From positions 1,731,208-1,795,207 of the forward strand of contig NZ_JARYGZ010000001.1 of NCBI RefSeq assembly GCF_029906645.1: 64,000 bases of DNA. The letters are read 5' to 3'. This stretch comes from Sphingomonas oryzagri. GTDB lineage: Bacteria > Pseudomonadota > Alphaproteobacteria > Sphingomonadales > Sphingomonadaceae. The stretch's first letter is position 1, and every line of letters begins with the position of its first letter. Below are positions 45,901 through 53,045 of the stretch, piece by piece. Below the pieces are notes generated by a model. That model was given only the letters and a program-made list of their open reading frames with translations. It did no database searches and was not told the origin of the DNA. Made by a program: the position numbers and the translations under genes.

Positions 45901-48664
45901 CGCGCGTGTAGAGCGCGATCTTCACGCGCTGCCCCTTGATCGGGTTCCCCTTGAGGTCGAGCGCGGCGACCTGCAGCCGGTAATCCACTGCGCGCTGCAT
46001 CCAGCCGTCGGCCTTGATGCCGAGGCGCACGGCGGAGGTGTAGATCGGCACCGAACCGGATGCGGTCAGCGTCTCGCCGTTCGCATCCTGATAGTCCATC
46101 TCCACCGTCATCCGCACCGCTTGGCTCAGCGTCGGGATGTCGAGCGAGGTGCGCAGCGCGCCGTGCGCGTCGAGCGCCAGCGGGATGGTCGTCGCGGCGG
46201 GAAGCTGCGGCGCGCTCCCCTCATTCTCGTCCTGGTCGAGCGGGACGGTGCCTTCCTTCACCGCCTGCCCGCCGAAGGTCCAGCCGTCCCACCCGTCGGG
46301 ATTGTCGGAGAGCGTATCGTAAGCGGTGCGCAGCTTGATCGGCGCCTTGCCCGCGCCGCCGCCCGAGAGATAGCCGACATAGAGGTCCATAGGCACGCGC
46401 TTGGGATTGACCTGCTTCTCCTTCGGCCCGCTCACCGAGGCACGCATCGTCGGCAGGCGATATTCGTCCACCCGCACCGACTGGCCGGTGTAGATAGTCT
46501 TGTCGCCGATCTTCACCTGCAGGTTGTAGTCGCCCATCGGCGCGCCCTTGGGGGGCGTCCAGCTGCTTTCGCCGATGCCGTCGCCGCCGAGGCTGATCGG
46601 GATTTCGAAGCTGGTGTCCGATCCCGAATGGCTGAGCGTCAGCGTGCCGGAGACCGCGCCGCCCGATCGGAAGCCGGTCGGCGTCTGCGCGCGGTAGACA
46701 TGCTTCATGTGCACCGTCTCGCCGGCGCGCAGCAGGGTGCGGTCGAAGATGGTGTGGAACACCGGCTCGGCCGGCGAATAGCCGAAGGGCTGGTCGAAAT
46801 CGTAGGGCGCGATGCCCTTGTTCCAGGTCGTCAGCACGAAGGAATAATCGTCGCCATGCCGAGCCGAGACGATCAGCGGATGCCCGTCCGTGCTCTGGCA
46901 ATTCTCGTAGGTGGAGGGATCGGGCAGGCCATTGGGCACGATCACCCGCCCGTCGCTCCCGGTCGTGCCGGTGGCGAGCTTGCGCCCGTCGCAGCTGTCG
47001 CTGATCGTCACCGCCGCGCCCGCGACCGGCAGCCCACTGTCGAGCGAGGTCACCCAGGCGAGCGAATTACCGCGCCCCCATTTGAAATGCACCGCCATGT
47101 CGGTGACGAGTGCCGCGGCATTGACGTAGCGCACCGCCTTGCGGCCGAGCAAAGCCTGCCCCAGCACAGGGCTTTGCAGTTCGACGACATAGAATCCGGG
47201 CTTGGCGAGCGGAATCCCGACCACCTCGAACTGCCGCCCCTTGCCCGGCAGCGCCAGCGACATGCGGCTGACCGGCGCACCCTGCAATATCGAGGTGTCG
47301 CCGGTATGGTTGACGCTGTGCTGGTGGCCCTTCGGCCCCTCCTGCGTGTAGACGTCGTCCTGCGCCTTGGTGATGCGGCGCACCCAGTCGGCGATCTTCC
47401 CGTCGTCCGGCTCGATCCGCGCGGTGCCGCCGGAGACGGCGCTGACCGCCTGCCCCAGCCCCGGCTCGACGCCGCGCACCGTCACCGGCAGCACGCCGCC
47501 CTGCTTCGCCTCGAGGATGCCGAAGGGCGCGGCGAACTTCACCAGCGGCGGCGCCTCGGCGATCGAGACGTCCAGCGGGAAGCGCCGGGCGTTGGCGAGC
47601 GGCCGCCCGCTCTCGTCCTTCAGATCGGCGGGCATCGTCAGCTTCGCGGTGATCGCGGGCGGCATGGGGGCTGCGAACTTCACGCTGGAGAGCGTCGTGT
47701 CATGCCCCTTGTCGTCGACCGGCTGGAGCACTTTGCCCCCGCCGACATCGAGCCGCACCGCCATCGCCTGCGCGCGCGGCACCGGCGCGGTGAACTCCAC
47801 GTTGATCGGCTCGACCGGATTGCAGCCGGCATCGGCGTTCACCCGCGAGCAGGTGAGCTTGGCGGAGAACTCCTGCCGCACGGTGAAGTCGAAGCGTTTC
47901 TCGACGCCCGCCGGCTTGCCGCCCGGCGACCGGATGCCGGCGCCCCACACCAGCGCCATGTCGCGCCCCGGCGGCAGCGGGCGGCGGCATTGCAGCGCCA
48001 CCACATTGGCGAGCGCCGCCGCCTTGTCCTGCGGCTTGGCGGGCAGCGGCGACGGCACGCCGGCATTGTCGAGGAAGTTGCTGAGCCGCCAGTTGCTGCC
48101 CAGCCCGGTGAACACGCGCGCCACCTCGCCCTGCGGCAGCACGTTCACCGCGATCCGCTCGCCGATCCCGTCCACCGCGCAATAGGCGCCCGCCGCCACC
48201 GATGCGCGATCGACCGGGCCGTTGGCGGCGACGAAGAAGGTCTGCCCCTCCTCGATCTCGCCGCCGCCATCCTCATCGGGCAGCACCGCCTTGGCGAAGG
48301 GTCCGCCACTGTCGATCACGAAGCGCTGGGCGCCGCGAATGTCGTGGCCGGTCAGCGTCTTGAGGCCGGGCTTCAGCGTCGCGGTGCAGGTGGTGCTGCC
48401 GGGCAGCGCACGGGCATATTCCCACACATAGGTGGTGGGATCGACCCAGCGGCCCGCACCATCGACCGCGCAGTCCATCCTGATCGGCGCATCGCCGCCG
48501 CCGAGCGGGACCATGTCTTCCGAAAAGCGGAGCGTGAAGCGGGCGATGGCATTGCCGTCGGTGCCGGGCGTCGCCTGCAGGACGCTGGCCGGCGAGTCGC
48601 CCGAAGCCGTCACCGGCGCAAGCGCAAGAAAGACCACCGCGACCCGTGCCAGCAAGCCCCGCAT
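42950..48664 (-). CDS. Bacterial alpha-2-macroglobulin-like protein with thioester motif
   Basis: 1904 residues from the ATG at 48664 (GGGAG six bases upstream); two in-frame ATGs lie slightly upstream. A signal peptide ends near APVTASG. The repeated macroglobulin domains fill most of the protein, and the thioester motif is present: Cys1460 in PFGCFEQRLSKA (C-x-E-Q). The family traps proteases that enter the periplasm by forming a covalent bond. Unlike lipoprotein members such as E. coli YfhM, no lipobox Cys is seen. The adjacent pbpC gene would repair peptidoglycan when the envelope is attacked. It is longer than most family members. Confidence 0.93.
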   Translation of the reverse strand: MRGLLARVAVVFLALAPVTASGDSPASVLQATPGTDGNAIARFTLRFSEDMVPLGGGDAPIRMDCAVDGAGRWVDPTTYVWEYARALPGSTTCTATLKPGLKTLTGHDIRGAQRFVIDSGGPFAKAVLPDEDGGGEIEEGQTFFVAANGPVDRASVAAGAYCAVDGIGERIAVNVLPQGEVARVFTGLGSNWRLSNFLDNAGVPSPLPAKPQDKAAALANVVALQCRRPLPPGRDMALVWGAGIRSPGGKPAGVEKRFDFTVRQEFSAKLTCSRVNADAGCNPVEPINVEFTAPVPRAQAMAVRLDVGGGKVLQPVDDKGHDTTLSSVKFAAPMPPAITAKLTMPADLKDESGRPLANARRFPLDVSIAEAPPLVKFAAPFGILEAKQGGVLPVTVRGVEPGLGQAVSAVSGGTARIEPDDGKIADWVRRITKAQDDVYTQEGPKGHQHSVNHTGDTSILQGAPVSRMSLALPGKGRQFEVVGIPLAKPGFYVVELQSPVLGQALLGRKAVRYVNAAALVTDMAVHFKWGRGNSLAWVTSLDSGLPVAGAAVTISDSCDGRKLATGTTGSDGRVIVPNGLPDPSTYENCQSTDGHPLIVSARHGDDYSFVLTTWNKGIAPYDFDQPFGYSPAEPVFHTIFDRTLLRAGETVHMKHVYRAQTPTGFRSGGAVSGTLTLSHSGSDTSFEIPISLGGDGIGESSWTPPKGAPMGDYNLQVKIGDKTIYTGQSVRVDEYRLPTMRASVSGPKEKQVNPKRVPMDLYVGYLSGGGAGKAPIKLRTAYDTLSDNPDGWDGWTFGGQAVKEGTVPLDQDENEGSAPQLPAATTIPLALDAHGALRTSLDIPTLSQAVRMTVEMDYQDANGETLTASGSVPIYTSAVRLGIKADGWMQRAVDYRLQVAALDLKGNPIKGQRVKIALYTREILSARRRLIGGFYAFDNTSKTTKLDVDCSATTDAKGLATCKLDPGVSGEVIAVATTTDADGNEARAVTSTYLAGDDDWWFGGDNGDRMDIVADQKSYHVGDVAHVQVRMPFRTATALVTVEREGVMSSFVTTLSGKDPVVHVPLTGSYAPDVYISVEAVRGRISGWRLWLADLARKWHLPFFSREGASPTALVDLAKPSYRIGMTKVQVGWEGHELHVAMRADRATYHIREKAKVAVQVLGPDGKAPKEAEIAFAAVDEALLQLSPNDSWNILGAMMGDRPLSVLTSTAQMQVVGKRHYGRKAVASGGGGGGDLSALTRADFRPVLLWRGRVKLDANGRAALVVPLADSLSSYKLVAVATAGGELFGTGATTIRTTQDLQIFSGIPPLVRSGDLYGATFTLRNGSNRPMTVTANVDVQPAIAHGHPLTVTIPPGSAVPVTWRLTAPEHLSSLRWTVTAKSADGRAGDRMQVDEQIVPAVPEETWAATFLHIGDGTQVPVTMPAGALPGRGGVEVALTSSPAAPLSGVRAYMLAYPFGCFEQRLSKAISLDDRAAWAQQMADLPTYTADNGLLRYWPSSDMQGSIALSAYALSITAEAGLPWPEDGKAKVMDALRGVVDGRITEEGEGPSDKRLLRLAALAALARNGASTQAMLGQVAIPVADMPTATLADWLVTLDRTTGADPAQKAQAEAALRSRIVYEGTRLDLVDRQVAPWWMMVSDDEMAIKALMAVTGRKGWEQDAPKMMIGVSLRQMRGHWDTTPSNAWGTVAVHRFAAAYPGTATGVTTAKLGGQSISRDWPTPAPIMFRAPSAAASLLLSHSSQPGPWATVSVKAAVPLTAPAFAGYRVTKQVFFVERKAAGRISRGDVLKVRITVEAPVDRTWVVIEDPIPAGASIVSGEGGQSALLAGQANGGDGAWPSYVERGLDAWRGYYDWLPKGTTTAEYVVRVNGAGRFLLPPTRVEAMYSPEIHAALPNRPMVVAP

Positions 48665-48731
48665 ACCCATCTCCCTGATTGCCCCGATCATGCCCGAAGC
48701 GGAACGGACCGTCCAGCGGTGAAGCGTGCCA

Positions 48732-48745
48732 TTTCATCGATGAAA
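48732..48745. promoter_or_regulatory. 14-base palindrome upstream of the alpha-2-macroglobulin gene
   Basis: TTTCATCGATGAAA is a perfect palindrome about 70-80 bases upstream of the start codon. Its half site resembles the GATGAAACG arms found at 39412. Possible operator; no regulator is identified. Confidence 0.35.
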
Positions 48746-48784
48746 CGAAAAATATCAGATACGGTTTCGCTCCGCCCCTCGATC

Positions 48785-48864
48785 GTCATGCCAGCGAAAG
48801 CTGGCATCTTGGGATGGGGGGCGCTGCGTCCGCTTCACCGAGATCCCCGCTTGCGCTGGGATGA
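48785..48864. repeat. Dispersed intergenic palindrome, family D
   Basis: Left arm GTCATGCCAGCGAAAGCTGG and right arm CGCTTGCGCTGGGATGAC pair imperfectly, with internal ATCTTGGGAT and GAGATCCC parts. This type of repeat (GTCAT-CCAGC) is common between genes in sphingomonads. It ends 20 bases before the promoter at 48885. Confidence 0.7.
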
Positions 48865-48884
48865 CGCGGATGGTGAGGTTTACC

Positions 48885-48913
48885 TTGACATAACGAACCG
48901 TTTGGGTTATAAG
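48885..48913 (+). promoter_or_regulatory. Near-consensus sigma-70 type promoter
   Basis: TTGACA at 48885-48890, spacer of exactly 17 bases, TATAAG at 48908-48913. Only one base differs from the ideal hexamers. Transcription would start near 48920 and run into the structured region and the small genes at 48972 and 49329. It is the best such promoter in the window by eye. Confidence 0.75.
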
Positions 48914-48971
48914 CCATCGCGTTCTTCAAACCCGTCGTGCACCGGGAGCGAAGGACGGAACCGGGTCCAAG

Positions 48972-49046
48972 ATGCTTGCATCGAAGCCCGGGCGGCCGGC
49001 GCGGAGTCATCCGGTTAAAAGCCGAAGCTTCGCGATCAAAGTGTAA
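48972..49046 (+). CDS. Possible 24-residue leader peptide
   Basis: An ATG-to-TAA frame of 24 codons, beginning MLASKPGRPARSH and ending SFAIKV, rich in Lys, Arg and Ser. It starts about 50 bases after the predicted transcription start, and its stop codon lies 4 bases before a predicted three-stem RNA. The ribosome site is not strong. It could be a regulatory leader peptide or chance; I do not recognise it. Confidence 0.3.
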   Translation: MLASKPGRPARSHPVKSRSFAIKV

Positions 49047-49050
49047 CCCT

Positions 49051-49103
49051 GGGACTGTCGTGACACCCTGCCGGGCCAACCGTGGGCAGGGGCTTCTGGT
49101 CCC
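49051..49103 (+). ncRNA. Candidate structured RNA element (three-way junction)
   Basis: Three stems can be drawn by hand: outer GGGAC (49051-49055) with GTCCC (49099-49103); hairpin TGTC (49056-49059) with GACA (49062-49065); hairpin CCCTGCC (49066-49072) with GGCAGGG (49085-49091). The helices stack without unpaired bases on the 5' side. It is downstream of a strong promoter and between a possible leader peptide and a small protein gene. It matches no riboswitch class that I can recall. RNA, attenuator and DNA-level functions are all open. Confidence 0.4.
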
Positions 49104-49328
49104 GAACCAAAGTCTGGACGCGGCTCCGGTTACGATCCGCACTTGCTTACCCCAAGCCGTCCAGCAACCGGGTGCCATTGGCAAAGGACGCGCCGGCCGT
49201 GACCTTCCCCCTGTCCTCATTTTACGCCACAGGTGCGCCTACGATTCCGCCAAGGCCGTTACCGCCCCAGTTGCGGACATTCGCTTGATAGGTCAGCATG
49301 TTCGCCATCCAAAAGACGGAGCCGATCC
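49104..49328. other. Gap before the small protein gene, no gene recognised
   Basis: About 225 bases downstream of the structured element. Frames are open on the plus strand but their translations look unconstrained and rich in Arg and Pro. I see no terminator with a T-run and no second promoter. It could be an untranslated leader of the gene at 49329. Confidence 0.4.
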
Positions 49329-49571
49329 GTGCGACTGCCAATCCGCAACTACCTCACAACACCACTGACCATCTTCATCGAGCCGGTCTGCGATCAATAT
49401 GAGATTCCAGCCGGAGGCGAAGCCATTGTGACCCTTGACGATGGGCACCAGCACTCAATCGATATTCACCCTGAGAACTGGGTCTCGATCTGGAACGAGG
49501 GGCCGGATTGGGCGACCGTCGAGATATTTAACGAGCACCAATTCTCAAAGCTGGAGCACCAAAAAAAATAG
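49329..49571 (+). CDS. Small unrecognised protein, low-GC relative to neighbours
   Basis: 80 residues from a GTG start with GGAG seven bases upstream (MRLPIRNYLTTPLTIFIEP...). The frame continues upstream without stop to 49233, but those residues are Arg-rich and unlikely. The protein is acidic in the centre, with IPAGGEAIVTLDDGHQHSI and a Trp-rich part (ENWVSIWNEGPDWATVEI), then a basic tail. It looks like a compact beta-sheet domain. I do not recognise a family. Base composition is clearly less GC-rich than the genes around it, which hints at later acquisition. Confidence 0.6.
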   Translation: MRLPIRNYLTTPLTIFIEPVCDQYEIPAGGEAIVTLDDGHQHSIDIHPENWVSIWNEGPDWATVEIFNEHQFSKLEHQKK

Positions 49572-49605
49572 CGATTGTAGAATGACCGCAATCCACCACT
49601 TCCCG

Positions 49606-49676
49606 CCCTTGCGAGCGGAGCGAAGCAATCTACCCGTCGCAGTGGATCGCCACGCCGCTTCGCGGCTCGCGATGAC
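49606..49676. repeat. Degenerate family C palindrome
   Basis: CTTGCGAGCGGAGCGAAGCA at the left and GCCGCTTCGCGGCTCGCGATGAC at the right form an imperfect inverted repeat, related to the perfect copy at 52961. It lies between the small protein gene and the converging outer-membrane protein gene. Confidence 0.6.
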
Positions 49677-49700
49677 GAAGCGGTCGTGGCGATGCCCCCC

Positions 49701-50504
49701 TCAGAACCGCACCCACACCCCCGTGTACACGCCCCGCTCCCTCAGCGCGTTGCGGCCTGTCACCGTGGCGAGGCCGCCGAGTTGCAGCGCGAGATGCGGG
49801 GTCACATCGTACACCGCGCCCGCATAGACGCTGCTGTAGCGGTAGGAGGGATAGCGGCTCCCCGCCCCGTCCGACCAGGTGTTGTAGTTGTTCACCTGGA
49901 ACATCAGCTTCTTGGTCGCGTGCAGCCCGATCTGCAGGTCGGCATGCACCTCGTTCGGCTCGCCGCGCGAGCGGAAGCGATAGCCGGCCTCGGCGATCGA
50001 ATAGCCCTCTATCCCCAGGATCTTGAACGACTTGCCGACCTCGACGCGGGTATCCTCCTGCACGTCGGTCGATCCGATCTGCGCGGGAATGTCGTCGCGG
50101 CGCTTGCCGGGGATGAAGACGGTGCTCCTGAGCGACACCACCCAGTCGCCGCCGCCCGCCACCTTGTAGCGCGCGCCGAGCTCGGTGTAGCCGAGGCCGA
50201 AACTGTCCCTTCCGTTCTGCACTGTCACGCGGCGCAGGCTCGGCGTCGCGAGCAGCGAGAGATTGTCGGTCAGGCCATATTCAGTCGAAACATAGACGGT
50301 GTACTGGTTGTAGTTGTTGGCGTTGTAGAGGGTGCCATGGCTGTCATAGCTGTCGCCGGCGTGCGAATAGAGGGCGGTGACGATCGTGCGCCCCTGCCCC
50401 GCCGGCATCGTCCAGCCATCCGCGTGCGCGGCGGCGGGCAGCAACGCCCCCACCCCGACACCCGTCGCGATGGCGGCAAGACCCACCGCATGACGCTTGC
50501 GCAT
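49701..50504 (-). CDS. Outer-membrane beta-barrel protein of unknown function
   Basis: 267 residues from the ATG at 50504 (AAAGGGG site); a longer in-frame start at 50612 overlaps the divergent gene. Signal peptide to about residue 28 (PAAAHA). The rest alternates hydrophobic and polar residues with many Tyr, Asn and Gly (YNANNYNQYTVYVSTEYGL) and ends VRF, typical of an outer-membrane barrel. No family is certain. It sits beside two GH10 genes and near a polysaccharide synthase, so a role in glycan passage or uptake is conceivable; this is inference only. Confidence 0.7.
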   Translation of the reverse strand: MRKRHAVGLAAIATGVGVGALLPAAAHADGWTMPAGQGRTIVTALYSHAGDSYDSHGTLYNANNYNQYTVYVSTEYGLTDNLSLLATPSLRRVTVQNGRDSFGLGYTELGARYKVAGGGDWVVSLRSTVFIPGKRRDDIPAQIGSTDVQEDTRVEVGKSFKILGIEGYSIAEAGYRFRSRGEPNEVHADLQIGLHATKKLMFQVNNYNTWSDGAGSRYPSYRYSSVYAGAVYDVTPHLALQLGGLATVTGRNALRERGVYTGVWVRF

Positions 50505-50593
50505 GATAACCCCTTTCCGGTTGGCTGCGATGAACCGCAGACGCTCTTTCCGGAGCTTGAACGCAACATTCATGGTTAACGACCCCTCGAAAC

Positions 50594-51700
50594 ATGGCTG
50601 ACGCACGGACACCCGGCTGGAGCCGGCGCGCGGTGCTGGCGGGCGTGGGCGCCGCGCCGCTGATGGGCTTCGCGCCGGGACGCGAGGCGGTGAAAGGCGA
50701 TGGCTCGCTCAAGGACCATGCCGGGCGTGCCGGTATGCAATATGGCGCGGCGGTGCGGGCGAGCCTGCTGGCGGAGCAGCCCGATTATCGCGCCGCCGTC
50801 ACCCGCGAGTGCAACATCGTCACGCCCGAGCTGGAGCTGAAATGGGCGTGGCTGGAGCCGCAGCGCGGCCAGCTCAGCTTCACCAGCGCCGATGCGATCG
50901 CCAGCTTCGCGGCCGCGACCGGCAAGGCGATGCACGGCGCCGCCTTGCTCTGGCATCTCAGCATCGCACCGTGGGCAGCGGAGGCACTGGCCGACCAGCC
51001 CGACTGGATGATCGTGCGGCGCTTCCTCGCCTCGGTGATCCCGCGCTACGGCGAGGTCACCCACACATGGGACGTCATCAACGAGCCGATGGACATGGGC
51101 CACCGCATGGACGGCCTGCGCCCCTCGCCCTACCTCGCCGCCTTCGGGCCGGACTATATCCGCCGCGCGCTGGAGGATGCCCGCCTCTACGCGCCGCGCG
51201 CCAAGCTGTTCATCAACGAGTTCGGGCTCGACTATGATTTCCCTGTCGAGCGCGACAAGCGCTACCTGCTGCTCAAGCTGCTGGAAGGGCTGAAGACCAG
51301 CGGCGCGCCGATCGACGGCCTCGGCATGCAGGCGCATCTGGAACTCGCCAAGCAGGCGCATTTCGATCCGAAGGTGCTGGCGCAATTCTTCGACGATGTC
51401 GGCAGCCTCGGCCTCGAAATCCGGATCAGCGAGCTGGACGTGAAGGAAGCCAACGGCACGCTCGCCACGGCCGAGCGCGACGCGCGGGTGGCGGACGCGG
51501 TGCGGCGCTATCTGGACGTCGCGATGGCCAATCGCGCTGTCGGCAGCATCACCACCTGGGGCCTTTCCGACCGGTGCAGCTGGCTCGACTCTCCCGGCGG
51601 CAAGGCCGGCCCCAATCGCGGTCTGCCGCTCGACGCAGCACTTAGACCAAAGCCGATGTACCACGCCATTTCCGAGGCTTACGCGCTGCGCGGCGGCTGA
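50594..51700 (+). CDS. GH10 glycoside hydrolase (endo-1,4-beta-xylanase family), copy 1
   Basis: 368 residues. The N-terminus SRRAVLAGVGAAPL is Tat-like (twin arginine). GH10 landmarks are all present: acid/base Glu164 in WDVINEPMD, nucleophile Glu280 in RISELDV, plus HGAALLWHL and FINEFGLDY. Enzymes of this family cleave beta-1,4-xylan by a retaining mechanism. It is folded in the cytoplasm and exported if the Tat reading is right. It is divergent from the barrel protein, and the second GH10 gene follows 105 bases later. Confidence 0.9.
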   Translation: MADARTPGWSRRAVLAGVGAAPLMGFAPGREAVKGDGSLKDHAGRAGMQYGAAVRASLLAEQPDYRAAVTRECNIVTPELELKWAWLEPQRGQLSFTSADAIASFAAATGKAMHGAALLWHLSIAPWAAEALADQPDWMIVRRFLASVIPRYGEVTHTWDVINEPMDMGHRMDGLRPSPYLAAFGPDYIRRALEDARLYAPRAKLFINEFGLDYDFPVERDKRYLLLKLLEGLKTSGAPIDGLGMQAHLELAKQAHFDPKVLAQFFDDVGSLGLEIRISELDVKEANGTLATAERDARVADAVRRYLDVAMANRAVGSITTWGLSDRCSWLDSPGGKAGPNRGLPLDAALRPKPMYHAISEAYALRGG

Positions 51701-51728
51701 TCGCGGGCTGGTTAGCAGCAATTTAACG

Positions 51729-51769
51729 GTCGATGATTCCACCCGCTTAACGGGGCTCGAGGCAATCGC
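51729..51769 (+). promoter_or_regulatory. Paired TTAACGG direct repeats between the two GH10 genes
   Basis: TTTAACGG and CTTAACGG lie about 24 bases apart in the 105-base gap, upstream of the second GH10 gene. TTAAC-containing sites are bound by CtrA-type regulators in Alphaproteobacteria, but the spacing here does not fit TTAA-N7-TTAA. Listed as a possible operator only. Confidence 0.25.
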
Positions 51770-51805
51770 TCTCTCGGGGGAGCGCAGACTTCGGACTGCC
51801 TCGAC

Positions 51806-52954
51806 ATGCTTAACTCTGTATCGCGTCGCGGTGTGTTGACCGCGATGGCGGCTGCGCCGATGGGTCTCGCCATGGCCACCGCCGGAACCGCCGAGGCCGT
51901 GCCCACCTTCTTCCGGGGGTGTGGCGTGGTGCCGTCGCCGACCGCCGAGCCCGCTGCGCCGCAGCGTCTGTTCGGTGCCGCCGTGCGCCCGGACCAGCTG
52001 ACCGACGAAACGCCGCTGCTCGCGGCGATCCGCGGCTGCGGCCTGCTCGTGCCCGAATATCATGGCCAGTGGAGCGCGGTCGAATGGCGGCGCGGCGATC
52101 CGTGGTACGGCAATTACGACGCGATCCTCGACTTCGCCGAAAAGCACGGCCAGCAGGTGCGCGGCCACTCGCTGATCTGGGAGCAGATGACCCCGGACTG
52201 GGCGCGCGAGGAAATGACCTCGGGCAAGGACTGGAAGACGATCGAGCGCCACTTCGCGACGTTGCTGCCGCGTTACTCCGGCCGCATCCGCGAATGGATC
52301 GTGGTCAACGAGATGATCGACACCGAGCATGGCGATCACGGCTTCCGTCGCACCAGCTTCCAGCGTGCCTATGGCAACGATTATGTCCGCCGCGCGCTGG
52401 AGACGGCGCGGGTGCTGGACCCGCAGGCCAAGCTGATGATCAACGATTATTCGCTGCTCTACGACAACCCCGTGGACGAGGCACGGCGCAACAAGATGCT
52501 GCGTCTCGTGGAGAGCATCAAGGCGAGCGGCACCCCGCTCGACATGGTCGGCATCCAGGGCCATCTGGAATTGCGCAAGGGCCGGATCTCGCAGCCCAAG
52601 GCGGCGCGGTTCATGACCGATCTCGCCGGCATGGGCGTGGAGGTGGCGATCACCGAGTTGGACGTGCTGGAGGACGATCTGCGCCGCCCGATCGGTGAGC
52701 GCGACCGGCTGGTCGCCGACGCCGCGCAGGATCTGCTCGATGTCGTGGCGGATCAGAAGGCGGTCGGCTCGGTCGTCACCTGGGGCCTGTCGGACAAGCA
52801 GAGCTGGCTGCAGGACCGGCTGGACGCCACCAAGGCCGCGCAGGCCTGCACGCCCGTAGACTGCGGCAGGATGAACCGCGGCCTGCCCTTCGATGGCGAG
52901 ATGCGCCCGAAGCCGATGCACGCGGCGCTGCAGCGCACGCTGACGATGGCGTGA
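51806..52954 (+). CDS. GH10 glycoside hydrolase (endo-1,4-beta-xylanase family), copy 2
   Basis: 382 residues with a twin-arginine signal (SRRGVLTAMAAAPMG). The acid/base Glu169 lies in WIVVNEMID, where the usual Asn-Glu-Pro has Met instead of Pro; the nucleophile Glu284 in AITELDV is intact. Other GH10 marks are GHSLIWEQMTPDW and MINDYSLLYD. Two Cys pairs in the mature protein (GCGVV and ACTPVDCG) may form disulfides. It is a diverged paralogue of the upstream gene rather than a recent duplicate. It converges with the epimerase gene across a perfect palindrome. Confidence 0.9.
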   Translation: MLNSVSRRGVLTAMAAAPMGLAMATAGTAEAVPTFFRGCGVVPSPTAEPAAPQRLFGAAVRPDQLTDETPLLAAIRGCGLLVPEYHGQWSAVEWRRGDPWYGNYDAILDFAEKHGQQVRGHSLIWEQMTPDWAREEMTSGKDWKTIERHFATLLPRYSGRIREWIVVNEMIDTEHGDHGFRRTSFQRAYGNDYVRRALETARVLDPQAKLMINDYSLLYDNPVDEARRNKMLRLVESIKASGTPLDMVGIQGHLELRKGRISQPKAARFMTDLAGMGVEVAITELDVLEDDLRRPIGERDRLVADAAQDLLDVVADQKAVGSVVTWGLSDKQSWLQDRLDATKAAQACTPVDCGRMNRGLPFDGEMRPKPMHAALQRTLTMA

Positions 52955-52960
52955 ATTTTC

Positions 52961-53034
52961 GTCATTGCGAGCGCAGCGAAGCAATCCAGAGCCACGAGCG
53001 TGGCACTGGATTGCTTCGCTGCGCTCGCAATGAC
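52961..53034. repeat. Family C palindrome with 29-base perfect arms
   Basis: Left arm 52961-52989 and right arm 53006-53034 are perfect reverse complements (starting GTCATTGCGAGCGCAGCGAA). The loop carries a further hairpin GCCACGAGCGTGGC. It lies between two converging stop codons, a natural place for a two-way terminator, though no T-run follows the stem. A degenerate relative is at 49606. Confidence 0.92.
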
Positions 53035-53045
53035 GAGGGCTGAAA

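Noticed and set aside
42989..49018. A 2009-codon open frame on the plus strand, opposite the alpha-2-macroglobulin gene
   Set aside because: High-GC coding sequence leaves the opposite frames open. The translation is Arg/His/Asp-rich with no domain, while the minus strand has a clear signal peptide and thioester motif.
48786..49220. A 144-codon minus-strand frame across the promoter and structured RNA
   Set aside because: It runs through the family D repeat and against the strong promoter; no ribosome site or domain seen.
2823..53034. CRISPR array or clustered direct repeats
   Set aside because: The repeats found are palindromes dispersed at single sites, with no regular spacers and no cas genes.
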